Of a stretch of 21,135 bases of DNA, positions 6,833 through 14,412 are shown piece after piece. A model generated the notes under the pieces. It was not told the origin of the DNA and ran no database searches. It saw only the letters and a program-made list of their open reading frames with translations. The stretch comes from MADRE2 sp964397015 (GTDB lineage: Bacteria > Desulfobacterota > Desulfobacteria > Desulfobacterales > Desulfobacteraceae). Position 1 is the first letter of the stretch; each line of letters starts with the position of its first letter. A program made the position numbers and the translations under genes. The DNA is taken from assembly GCA_964397015.1 (NCBI GenBank), contig CAYNHL010000062.1, positions 1-21,135 on the forward strand, in the 5' to 3' direction.

Positions 6833-7948
6833 ATGAAACCGTTCACCACCATAAACCGGCTTTTTCTAAAGGAGATGTTCTGGCCTTTTTTCATCAGCCT
6901 GTTTTTTTTGACATTTGTCTTTCTGATGACCCGGATTCCGGAAATCACCCACATGGTCATGAATTACAATGCCGGCCTGGGTTCTGTTCTGCTGCTTGTC
7001 GTTTATACCATCCCGAAATTCATGGAGTTTACCATCCCCATGTCCGTCATGATCGCTGTTCTGCTGACCGTCATGAAAATGGAAGGAGACAATGAACTCC
7101 TGGCCATCAGGAGCAGCGGGATTTCTCTTTACAGGCTGCTGCTCCCGGTATTCATCTTCTGCCTGACCGGCATGCTGCTCACCCTCTGGGTCACCTTCTA
7201 CGGAGTGGCCTGGGGAAGGTATTCAGCCAAACTGACCTACCAGGATCTCATCGAGTCCAGCCCGGATTTCGCCCTGCAGCCGCGCACCTTTTACCTGGAT
7301 ATTGACAATATCATGATCTATGTCAATGGAGTGGATGTCCAGTCCAGGCAGCTTACCGACATTTTTATCGAAGACAGGACAACCCGGGACCTGGTCAGTA
7401 TCTATACCGCTCCTTCCGGTATCCTCCTGGCTGACAGTGACCGGCAGCTCTACACCCTTCGCCTGTACGACGGCAGCATCAACCAGGTGGACCTCAAGAA
7501 CGGGTCATCAAACCACACCGATTTCAAATATCTTGATAAAAATATCGATCTGGGCCTGATGGCTTCTGAGAAAACAACCCTGGACAAGGAGCCGGATGAG
7601 CGCAACATCAATGAACTGATCGACTATATCAAAACAAATAAAAACAGCCCGGATCCAGTTATTCACAGGACTGCGTACCTGCAGCTCCACGAAAACATCG
7701 CCGTTCCGTTTGCCTGTTTTTTTCTGGGCCTGCTGGCATTTTCCACAGGCATCAGGCCAGTATCCAGAAAACGGTCAGCCGGTTTCGGGCTGGGCATTCT
7801 TTTTTTCCTGGTGTATTATTTACTGCTGGCCGCAGGATGGGCAACGGGTGAAACCGGCAGGTGCCCGCCTGCAGTTGCCATGTGGACACCAAACCTGCTG
7901 ATGGGAATGGCTGGCCTGTTCCTGTTGAAAAAAAATGCCGCCCATTGA
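6833..7948 (+). CDS. lptF: LPS export ABC transporter permease LptF
   Basis: Inner-membrane half of the LptB2FG complex that extracts LPS and passes it to LptC. The 371-residue protein has the YjgP/YjgQ layout: three N-terminal membrane helices (about 16-34, 52-80, 102-122), a periplasmic beta-jellyroll region (about 130-280) and three C-terminal helices (about 291-306, 316-335, 346-365). The coupling segment GDNELLAIRSSGISLYRLLLP (about 85-105) is diagnostic. The ATG at 6833 directly follows CCGGGGAA, a short-spaced ribosome binding site. A TTG ten codons upstream is the alternative, but the N-terminus MKPFTTINRLFLKEMFWPF starts like other LptF proteins. It is followed by lptG after 37 bases, as usual for this pair. 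LptF is favoured over LptG by gene order. Confidence 0.92.
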   Translation: MKPFTTINRLFLKEMFWPFFISLFFLTFVFLMTRIPEITHMVMNYNAGLGSVLLLVVYTIPKFMEFTIPMSVMIAVLLTVMKMEGDNELLAIRSSGISLYRLLLPVFIFCLTGMLLTLWVTFYGVAWGRYSAKLTYQDLIESSPDFALQPRTFYLDIDNIMIYVNGVDVQSRQLTDIFIEDRTTRDLVSIYTAPSGILLADSDRQLYTLRLYDGSINQVDLKNGSSNHTDFKYLDKNIDLGLMASEKTTLDKEPDERNINELIDYIKTNKNSPDPVIHRTAYLQLHENIAVPFACFFLGLLAFSTGIRPVSRKRSAGFGLGILFFLVYYLLLAAGWATGETGRCPPAVAMWTPNLLMGMAGLFLLKKNAAH

Positions 7949-7985
7949 CAAAAACACAGCCCCGGGCTGTTAACCTGGAATAGAC

Positions 7986-9059
7986 ATGTCCATTTTATAC
8001 CGATACTGGTTCACCGCTTTTTTCCGGATTTTTTTGATGGTCCAGATCATCATCCTGGCACTGGCGGTTTTCGTGGACTACCTGTCACGGCTGGAGCGGT
8101 TTCTCAATGCGGATATCACCCTCTGGGGGGCGGCAGGATATATCCTCCTGAAAGTCCCGTACTTCTTTGTGCAGTTCATCCCGGCCAGCATCCTTTTGTC
8201 GGCAGTCACACTTTTCGGCCTGATGAACCGTAACAACGAGCTTCTTGCAATCAAATCCAGCGGAATAAGTGTCTATCACCTGATCAAGCCCGTAGTGGCC
8301 GCAGGGCTTTTTCTGGCAACAGCGACCATTCTAATGAATGAAACACTGGTGCCGGCAACCATGTCTCAATCCAATGCCATCAAGTTTTCGGTCATAAAAA
8401 AACAGGAAATGGCCACTTCCAGAAAAGATATATGGGTCAAATCCGGTTCCAGGTTCATACACATCAACTATTTTGACGTCACGCGGAAGAAGGTGTCAGG
8501 TATAACCATCGCTGAAATGGGTTCAGGCTTTCAAATCACGCAGCGGATCGACGCAAAAAGCGGGGAGTACAGGGATAAAAACTGGTATCTCGAACATGCT
8601 GTTGTGCAAAAGTTTGACCACGACAGCGCCGATTACCAGTCAAACAGCGTGGACATGCTGGTCATGGAACTGGACATCAAACCCGAAGATCTGGTCGAAG
8701 TGGTCAAAAAACCCGATGAAATGACCTATAGAGAACTGAAGCAATTGATGATCCGGGTCGAAAATGACGGCTACGACGTCACGCGCTACCGGGTGGACCT
8801 TCATGGAAAAATCGCTTTTCCTTTTATCTGCCTGATAATGGCAATTACAGGCGCCGCTGTGGGTATGCGGGCCAGGGTCAGGGAAAACCTGCCACTTGGG
8901 ATCGGCTTTGCCGTGGTCATTGCGTTTTCGTACTGGGTGGTATACGGCTTTGGCATGTCGTTAGGATACGGAAATATCCTTCCGCCTGTCATAGCCGCCT
9001 GGGCAGCCAACTTCATCTTCCTGTGCCTGGGCGTCATTTTTTTAATAAACGTTGAATGA
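7986..9059 (+). CDS. lptG: LPS export ABC transporter permease LptG
   Basis: Partner of LptF in LptB2FG. The 357 residues show helices at about 12-30, 58-80 and 100-118. The conserved NNELLAIKSSGISVYHLIKP (83-102) parallels the LptF motif. A periplasmic domain of about 150 residues follows, then three C-terminal helices beginning at IAFPFICLIMAITGAAVG. The start at 7986 has only a weak GGAA upstream. A short GC-rich inverted repeat (7956-7970) lies between it and lptF and may be an intra-operon mRNA structure. waaA follows after 24 bases, so export and core synthesis genes are probably co-transcribed. Confidence 0.92.
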   Translation: MSILYRYWFTAFFRIFLMVQIIILALAVFVDYLSRLERFLNADITLWGAAGYILLKVPYFFVQFIPASILLSAVTLFGLMNRNNELLAIKSSGISVYHLIKPVVAAGLFLATATILMNETLVPATMSQSNAIKFSVIKKQEMATSRKDIWVKSGSRFIHINYFDVTRKKVSGITIAEMGSGFQITQRIDAKSGEYRDKNWYLEHAVVQKFDHDSADYQSNSVDMLVMELDIKPEDLVEVVKKPDEMTYRELKQLMIRVENDGYDVTRYRVDLHGKIAFPFICLIMAITGAAVGMRARVRENLPLGIGFAVVIAFSYWVVYGFGMSLGYGNILPPVIAAWAANFIFLCLGVIFLINVE

Positions 9060-9083
9060 GACAATACAATTCAAGGACAAGGC

Positions 9084-10379
9084 ATGCTGATCCTTTACAA
9101 CATTCTGCTGCACACAATCCTGCTGATAATGCTGCCTGTCCTCCCTGCAATATGGCTTTTTTCAAAGAAGCGCCGCCAGAACCTGCTGCAGAGACTGGGT
9201 TTCAACCACGGCTTCACCAGAAAAGAAGAAGGAACAAGGCGCATGTGGATTCACGCCCTGTCAGTCGGAGAGGTCAAATCCGCCCTGCCCCTGGTAACCG
9301 CACTCAGGCAAAAGTATCCGGACTGGTCCATCGTTTTCACTTCCACTACCGTTACAGGCCAGAAAATGGCCCGCGAACTGTATCGATCCCGGCCACCCCT
9401 TGCAGACCAGACAGGGTACTTTCCCTTTGACTTCCCCTTTGCCGTGAAAGCCATCACACGAGGTATCGGTCCCGACCGGGTCATCCTGGTTGAAACCGAC
9501 CTGTGGCCCAATTTCATCCATTTTCTCAAAAAATCAAGCATACCGGTCATCCTGGTGAACGCCCGGTTGAGCCGCAGGTCTTTCAAAGGCTACCGAATGC
9601 TCAGGCATCTTTTTCTGCCTGTACTGGCCAACCTGTCCCGTATTTTTGTCCAGACCGACCAGGACCGGGAGCGCTATGCAGCTTTAGGCCTTCCGGGAAA
9701 AAAGATAAGCGTGGCCGGCAATATCAAGTTCGATCAGCCCGCATCCCCGGGCAGAACTGTGCCGGCCACTGATGCCGGTCATCGGCTCAAGCTGTCAGAC
9801 CATGACCTGATGTGGATTGCCGGAAGTACCCATGAAGGTGAAGAACAGATCATAGGCAGGGTTTTCGCCCGGCTCAAAAAGCGTCATCCTGCTCTCAAGC
9901 TTATCCTGGCGCCCCGGGATCCCGGCCGTTGCCCTGCCGTACTCTCCCTTCTCAATCAACAGGAACTATCGCCCCGGTTATTCACCCGCCCGGGCCATGA
10001 CCCGGAGAGCGCCGATATCATACTGGTCGATGTCATGGGTGTGCTGGCAGGTCTTTATGCCATTTGTGACATAGCGTTCATCGGGGGTTCCCTGGTTCCC
10101 GGGGGCGGGCACAATCCGCTGGAAGCCGCGGCCTGCGGCATACCCGTTTTGTTCGGGCCCGGTATGGATGATTTTTCACTGATAGCACAACAGATGGCGC
10201 AAAACAAAGCAGCTTTCATGGTGGCAGACCATAATGAGCTGTACCGCCAGACAAACCGGTTGCTGGCCGACTCTGCCCTGCGGCATGACATGGGAACAAA
10301 CGCCCTTGAATTCTTCAACAGCCGGCGCGGCGCCGTGGCAAACATCCTTGAACAGCTGGAGGAATCCTGTCGTGAATAA
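9084..10379 (+). CDS. waaA: 3-deoxy-D-manno-octulosonic acid (Kdo) transferase
   Basis: Transfers one or two Kdo residues, here possibly 8-amino-Kdo, from the CMP sugar to lipid IVA at the cytoplasmic face of the inner membrane. The 431-residue length is typical. An N-terminal membrane anchor (about 4-26) precedes WIHALSVGEV (55-64), where Glu63 matches the catalytic Glu60 of the E. coli enzyme. VETDLWPNF and NARLSRRSFKGY are family signatures, and the C-terminal GT-B half shows AGSTHEGEE, APRDPGR and GGSLVPGGGHNPLEAA. AAGGA 6-10 bases upstream supports the ATG at 9084. The last eight bases overlap lpxK. How many Kdo units it adds cannot be judged from sequence. Confidence 0.95.
   Translation: MLILYNILLHTILLIMLPVLPAIWLFSKKRRQNLLQRLGFNHGFTRKEEGTRRMWIHALSVGEVKSALPLVTALRQKYPDWSIVFTSTTVTGQKMARELYRSRPPLADQTGYFPFDFPFAVKAITRGIGPDRVILVETDLWPNFIHFLKKSSIPVILVNARLSRRSFKGYRMLRHLFLPVLANLSRIFVQTDQDRERYAALGLPGKKISVAGNIKFDQPASPGRTVPATDAGHRLKLSDHDLMWIAGSTHEGEEQIIGRVFARLKKRHPALKLILAPRDPGRCPAVLSLLNQQELSPRLFTRPGHDPESADIILVDVMGVLAGLYAICDIAFIGGSLVPGGGHNPLEAAACGIPVLFGPGMDDFSLIAQQMAQNKAAFMVADHNELYRQTNRLLADSALRHDMGTNALEFFNSRRGAVANILEQLEESCRE
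10358..10363 (+). promoter_or_regulatory. Ribosome binding site fixing the lpxK GTG start
   Basis: GGAGGA lies 8 bases before GTG 10372 and inside the last codons of waaA. No other start in this frame between 10234 and 10450 has a comparable site together with an N-terminus like LpxK. Confidence 0.7.
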
Positions 10380-11451
10380 CTTCGTTGCTGCTCCCCTGCT
10401 GTTCCTGCTGTCACTGCTGTACAGACTGGTCGTGCATACCCGGCTGATGCTCTACAGGCTTAAATTATTACAAACCAGAAAACTTGACCGCCCCGTAATT
10501 TCCATCGGCAACATCACGGCAGGCGGAACCGGCAAGACCCCCATGGCCATGTACCTGGTCCGCTTGATCTCCGGCATGGGCTGTTCCTGTGCAGTGGTCA
10601 GCAGGGGCTACAAGGGCAGCCTGTCGGCCCGGGGCGGAGTGGTATCGGATGGTACCAGCATTTTCATGACAGTTGAAGAATGCGGTGACGAACCTTTCAT
10701 GATGGCCCAAACCCTGGCCTGCCCCGTGGTGATCGGAAAAGACCGCTTCAAGGCAGGCTCTCTTGCCATCGAGAAGTTTTCGCCCGATGTCATTGTCCTG
10801 GATGACGGGTTCCAGCATATCCGGCTTGCAAGAGATCTGGATATCGTTCTGATGGACGCGTCATCCCCCCTGGGAAACGGCCGCCTGCTGCCTGCCGGAT
10901 TACTGCGGGAACCTTTAAAGTACGGCCTTGCCCGTGCCGACATCATCATTTTCACCAGATGTCCATATAACATGGACAAAATAGATATCGATCGGCATAT
11001 GAAGTTACCGGAAAACCTCCTCCTTTACCAGAAACCATGTTTTCACGCATCCCACATTCCCATGATTTACAAGGTGATCTTGAAAAACAGCTCTCTTATA
11101 AAATTAAGCCCCGGTGATATAAACCAGCTCAGTGGTCTTACCGCCATCGCTTTTTCAGGTATTGCCAGCAACAGTGAATTCCTGAATACCCTTGAAAAGG
11201 CCGGTGTCAAAGTCATGTCACACCTTGAATTCAATGATCACTACCGGTACAGAAACAATGATTTTGAAAAAATCAACCAGGCGGCTGCAGAAACAAAAGC
11301 GGCCGTTATCGCCACGACACAAAAGGATTTTGCAAGGCTTTCCGGTGACTGCCGATGGGAAACCACCCTGGTGGTCATCGGCATCGACATCAAAATGATA
11401 AACGGAGAAGACAGGCTCAAGTCCATATTTATGAAAAAAAAGCTAAGTTAA
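10372..11451 (+). CDS. lpxK: Tetraacyldisaccharide 4'-kinase (lipid A kinase)
   Basis: Phosphorylates the 4' position of the lipid A disaccharide on the cytoplasmic face of the inner membrane, giving lipid IVA, the acceptor for WaaA. The reading from GTG 10372 gives 359 residues. It has an N-terminal membrane-associating helix (about 5-25), the P-loop ISIGNITAGGTGKTP (44-57), VVSRGY (75-80) and VLDDGFQH (142-149), all characteristic of LpxK. Later come LLPAGLLREPL and the ATTQKDFARL segment. The start overlaps the waaA end by eight bases, implying translational coupling. The last plus-strand gene before the inserted toxin-antitoxin pair; no terminator with a T-run follows. Confidence 0.94.
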   Translation: MNNFVAAPLLFLLSLLYRLVVHTRLMLYRLKLLQTRKLDRPVISIGNITAGGTGKTPMAMYLVRLISGMGCSCAVVSRGYKGSLSARGGVVSDGTSIFMTVEECGDEPFMMAQTLACPVVIGKDRFKAGSLAIEKFSPDVIVLDDGFQHIRLARDLDIVLMDASSPLGNGRLLPAGLLREPLKYGLARADIIIFTRCPYNMDKIDIDRHMKLPENLLLYQKPCFHASHIPMIYKVILKNSSLIKLSPGDINQLSGLTAIAFSGIASNSEFLNTLEKAGVKVMSHLEFNDHYRYRNNDFEKINQAAAETKAAVIATTQKDFARLSGDCRWETTLVVIGIDIKMINGEDRLKSIFMKKKLS

Positions 11452-11519
11452 ATGAGATTGACAGGCAACTTCTCTGGATATGACATTTTCTGAACCCCTG
11501 TTAGATTGGGCAACAGGCA

Positions 11520-11837
11520 TCACCGATCCGCTTTATAAAATGTGCAGCCCGCCCGCTTGATGTGGGAAATCACGTCCTTGTCGCTGATATGGCTGAAAAT
11601 GGACAGATCAAAGGTATAGGGCAAAAGCAGGTTGTCAAGATCTTCCATGATGCGATAGAGGATATCCAGTTCCAGGTCTTCTTTGCCGCATAGAGCTATG
11701 TCGATGTCAGAGCCGGTTTTGTAGTTTCCCATGGCGCGTGACCCATACAGTAACGCTTTTCTGACCTGCGGATACCGGGAAAACACCGCACGGATCTGAT
11801 CCAGATCTGCCTGTTTGAGTCCAAACCGGGACATCAT
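11520..11837 (-). CDS. mntA: MntA-type nucleotidyltransferase antitoxin
   Basis: A minimal nucleotidyltransferase of 105 residues (HI0073/MntA group). GSRAMGNYKTGSDIDIAL (about 33-50) carries the GS...DxD motif needed for Mg-nucleotide binding; a further Asp lies in TFDLSIF. In studied HepT/MntA pairs this protein neutralises the HEPN toxin by adding AMP units to a tyrosine of the toxin. Its ATG overlaps the hepT stop as ATGA, so the two are co-translated, toxin gene first. The gene points against the flanking LPS genes. Function is inferred from the family and the pairing. Confidence 0.87.
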   Translation of the reverse strand: MMSRFGLKQADLDQIRAVFSRYPQVRKALLYGSRAMGNYKTGSDIDIALCGKEDLELDILYRIMEDLDNLLLPYTFDLSIFSHISDKDVISHIKRAGCTFYKADR

Positions 11838-12247
11838 TCATCCTTGTTTTTGAGGACATTAAAGGTCTTTTCAAGCAGGGTGAATTCAGCATAATAGGTA
11901 TTGAAAACCTCATCTGCAATGGCATCCGCCACTTCCTGGTTATAGGTGTGTGTGGTCAGGGTACGGCTTCTGATCATGTCCATCCATGCCTGGCCGTTTT
12001 CAACCAGACCGCGCCTGAAAGCCAGACGGAAAGCATCCCGACTGCCGTGAATACCGGTTTCACCCTGGTCTTGAAAATAATCCTTGATAGTGTTCCAGGC
12101 CAGTTCATAGGTATATTCAAAAGCCTGGATCAAGCCCTGTTTTTCCAGCTCATTCAACTCTTTTTTTTCAATGAATCTGGATAATTGTCCAAGGGCTTTT
12201 GAATAATTACTTAAGCGCTGTATCCATCGAATATCTTTTTCTGACAA
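11834..12247 (-). CDS. hepT: HepT-type HEPN ribonuclease toxin (HI0074 family)
   Basis: A helical HEPN protein of 137 residues, partner of the nucleotidyltransferase gene it overlaps. The motif R-TLTT-H-T-Y matches RX4HXY: Arg and His form the RNase site of active HEPN toxins, and the Tyr is the residue AMPylated by MntA. The opening DIRWIQRLSNYSKALGQL is typical of the HI0074 family start. I chose the TTG at 12245-12247 because GGAGG lies exactly 5 bases before it and the resulting length fits. A TTG 24 codons upstream would add an atypical extension. Likely targets (tRNA or mRNA) are unknown. This may be a defence or addiction module; activity is inferred. Confidence 0.87.
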   Translation of the reverse strand: MSEKDIRWIQRLSNYSKALGQLSRFIEKKELNELEKQGLIQAFEYTYELAWNTIKDYFQDQGETGIHGSRDAFRLAFRRGLVENGQAWMDMIRSRTLTTHTYNQEVADAIADEVFNTYYAEFTLLEKTFNVLKNKDE

Positions 12248-12252
12248 GTCAG

Positions 12253-12257
12253 CCTCC
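12253..12257 (-). promoter_or_regulatory. Ribosome binding site deciding the hepT TTG start
   Basis: On the minus strand GGAGG is followed by 5 bases (CTGAC) and then TTG at 12247-12245. This is the only well-placed Shine-Dalgarno near the conserved start of the protein. Confidence 0.7.
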
Positions 12258-12351
12258 GGCAATATTTTATCAATGCGGTTGAACAGTTTACTGGTAACAC
12301 AGGTAAAGAGTGAAAACAAGCCTGACCCCGGGCATCATCGTTGAAGCCCGA

Positions 12352-12381
12352 AAGTTGAATAATATCTCAACTTGAATTCAA
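12352..12381. repeat. Operator-like inverted repeats at the lpxL promoter
   Basis: AAGTTGA (12352-12358) and TCAACTT (12367-12373) form a perfect inverted repeat with an 8-base spacer. It runs into the palindrome TTGAATTCAA (12372-12381), which contains the lpxL -35 box. This lies between divergent hepT and lpxL, so a bound protein could control either or both. No regulator gene is adjacent apart from the toxin-antitoxin pair. Confidence 0.5.
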
Positions 12382-12400
12382 TTACCATTACAGGTATAAA
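12372..12400 (+). promoter_or_regulatory. Sigma70-type promoter for the lpxL-waaF-waaC-GT2-WaaE unit
   Basis: TTGAAT (12372-12377), a 17-base spacer and TATAAA (12395-12400). Transcription would start near 12407, about 36 bases before the ATG at 12443. The rest of the 195-base stretch between hepT and lpxL holds the inverted repeats described separately and no other gene. Confidence 0.65.
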
Positions 12401-12442
12401 GGGACGGACTGATTTTACTGAACTGAAAAGAAAAACCCAGGC

Positions 12443-13357
12443 ATGACAAACGACCGCATGTACAAACTCATACGCCTTTTCATCCTCTTCCTGGGGTATC
12501 TTCCCCGTGGTGTGACCCGGTTTGCCGCCGACGGGATGGGGATGGCATGGTATCATCTGGACAGGCACCGGCGAACCATTGTAATAGACAATCTCACCCA
12601 TGCCTATGGAAAACGGTACTCTCCCGAGGTACTGCAGAGCCTGGCCAGGCGGATTTTCAAAAACATCTGCAACATTGTTTTTGATGTCGCATGGGCTTAC
12701 AGGCTCAAAGACAAGGACATCCCTGCCTTTTTCAGTGTTGAGGGACTTGAACACCTCGAGGCCGGCCTGAAAAAAGGGCACGGAGTGTTGATGCTCTGCT
12801 GCCACATGGGCAGCTGGGAACTCATGGCAACCGGATTCGCCCTTGTGCCCTACAAGCCTTTTGGAATATACCGCAGGCTTGACTTTGCCCCCCTGGACAA
12901 ACTGATCCTTGAATTCAGGGAAAGATTCGGTACCCGGATGATCCCTTTGCGCGGTGCGGGGAAAAAGATCAATGCCCTTTTGAGAAAAGGAGAAATAGTC
13001 GGCACCCTGCTCGACCAGAGCGTAGACTGGTATGAAGGTGTATTTGTGGATTTTTTCGGCCGGCGGACCTGCACAAACAAGGGAGTTGCCGTACTGGCAA
13101 GGCGGACCCGTGCCGCAGTGGTGCCCATGTACCTTTATAAAAAAAACGGCCGGTTTATCATACGGTTTGAAAAGGAACTGCCGTTGCAGGTGACGGACAA
13201 CCGGATAAAGGATATTGAAGTCAATACCCAGACATATATGAACGCCATTGAAACCATTATCAGAAGGCACCCCGAGCACTGGTTCTGGGTGCATAACCGC
13301 TGGAAAACCAGGCCATACTGCCTGCTGGAGCGGCAAGGAATGTCTTCGACATCATGA
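12443..13357 (+). CDS. lpxL: Lysophospholipid acyltransferase, lauroyl-type lipid A acyltransferase
   Basis: Adds a secondary acyl chain to (Kdo)2-lipid IVA on the cytoplasmic side of the inner membrane. The 304 residues contain an N-terminal hydrophobic segment (about 8-30) and the catalytic HX4(D/E) motif as HMGSWE with His121 and Glu126. Further conserved blocks are GTLLDQ and the C-terminal HPEHWFWVHNRWKTRP, where WxHxRWK is diagnostic of the LpxL/LpxM (HtrB/MsbB) family. Which acyl chain and position it serves cannot be decided from sequence. The gene has a weak ribosome binding site, its own promoter, and an ATGA overlap with waaF. Confidence 0.9.
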   Translation: MTNDRMYKLIRLFILFLGYLPRGVTRFAADGMGMAWYHLDRHRRTIVIDNLTHAYGKRYSPEVLQSLARRIFKNICNIVFDVAWAYRLKDKDIPAFFSVEGLEHLEAGLKKGHGVLMLCCHMGSWELMATGFALVPYKPFGIYRRLDFAPLDKLILEFRERFGTRMIPLRGAGKKINALLRKGEIVGTLLDQSVDWYEGVFVDFFGRRTCTNKGVAVLARRTRAAVVPMYLYKKNGRFIIRFEKELPLQVTDNRIKDIEVNTQTYMNAIETIIRRHPEHWFWVHNRWKTRPYCLLERQGMSSTS

Positions 13358-14412
13358 CCCGCAAAAGCCTTGTGCCGGCCCCTGATGCCCGGATACTGGT
13401 CCGTGCCGCCAACTGGGTGGGTGATGCCGTCATGACCACCCCTGTGCTAAGGGCCATTCGCAGGCACAGCCCGAAGGCCCGGATAACGGTACTGGCAAAA
13501 CCCTGGGTGGTCCCGGTATATGAACACAATCCCCATATTGACGACGTGATGATATACCAGGATAAAGGACGACACCGCATGGGCACTGGCACCCTGACAC
13601 TGGCCTTTGATATCAGGGCCCGTGATTTCGATTTTGCCATCCTTTTGCAAAATGCGTTTGAAGCTGCCCTTATAGCCTTTCTGGCAAGGATTCCCCGCCG
13701 GGCCGGATACAATACCGACGGCCGTTCCCTTCTTTTGAACCCGGCTGTCAGGCTCTCTTCCGAACTGAAAAAAAAACATGTAATCAACTATTATCTCGGC
13801 CTGCTCCACGGGCTCGGTATTGCCGATGACGGCCCTGAAATGGAACTGTTTCTGGCCGAAAAGGACCTTGATTTTGCCCGCTCATTATTAAAAAAGCAAG
13901 GCATTGACACCAGCGCCCCTGTAATCGGTATCAATCCAGGTGCAGCCGGAGGTACGGCCAAACGCTGGTTTCCGGACCGGTATGCAGATCTTGCCCGAAA
14001 GATTGGTTCATTGAGCCCCAACCCGGTATTGATTTTCGGGAGCCCCGGCGACGAGGCTCTCGGGGAAACCGTAAACCGGCTGAGCGGCAGCGCCTGTATC
14101 AATCTTGCGGGAAAAACCACACTGGGACAGGCCTTTGCCCTGCTCAAGGCCTGTGACCTTTTTATAACCAACGACTCCGGGCTGATGCATGCCGCTGCCG
14201 CACTGGATGTCAGGCAGGTTGCCATTATCGGATCTACCGACCATGTTGCCACGGCCCCTTTCAGCGACAAGAGCCGCCTTGTCAGGGTGCCTGTCCCTTG
14301 CAGCCCCTGCCTGAAACCGGAATGCCCCACGGACCACGAGTGCATGGACCTGATCCATGTGGACATGGTCCTTGATCAATGCAGCAGCCTGTTATCTTCA
14401 TTAAAAAAATGA
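13354..14412 (+). CDS. waaF: ADP-heptose:LPS heptosyltransferase II
   Basis: A GT9 enzyme that adds the second L-glycero-D-manno-heptose of the inner core, in the cytoplasm. The 352-residue protein begins with RILVRAANWVGDAVMTTP (13-30), the WaaF form of the N-terminal motif with the conserved Gly-Asp. GINPGAAGGTAKRW (192-205) and TNDSGLMHAAAA (272-283) bind the nucleotide sugar, and GSTDHVATAP (293-302) is WaaF-like. A cysteine group CSPC...C...C (316-330) is common in heptosyltransferases. It overlaps lpxL upstream and the WaaC-like gene downstream by ATGA. WaaF is preferred over WaaC because of the N-terminal motif. Confidence 0.9.
   Translation: MTRKSLVPAPDARILVRAANWVGDAVMTTPVLRAIRRHSPKARITVLAKPWVVPVYEHNPHIDDVMIYQDKGRHRMGTGTLTLAFDIRARDFDFAILLQNAFEAALIAFLARIPRRAGYNTDGRSLLLNPAVRLSSELKKKHVINYYLGLLHGLGIADDGPEMELFLAEKDLDFARSLLKKQGIDTSAPVIGINPGAAGGTAKRWFPDRYADLARKIGSLSPNPVLIFGSPGDEALGETVNRLSGSACINLAGKTTLGQAFALLKACDLFITNDSGLMHAAAALDVRQVAIIGSTDHVATAPFSDKSRLVRVPVPCSPCLKPECPTDHECMDLIHVDMVLDQCSSLLSSLKK

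Noticed and set aside
7956..7970. GC-rich inverted repeat between lptF and lptG as a terminator
   Set aside because: No T-run follows and the genes are normally co-transcribed; at most an mRNA structure within the operon.
11497..11517. Hairpin CCTGTT / AACAGG between lpxK and mntA as a terminator
   Set aside because: Six-base stem with a 9-base loop and no T-run on either strand.
12335..13336. A 333-codon open frame on the minus strand, opposite lpxL
   Set aside because: It mirrors a clear acyltransferase gene, has low-complexity His/Pro/Gly-rich sequence and no domain.
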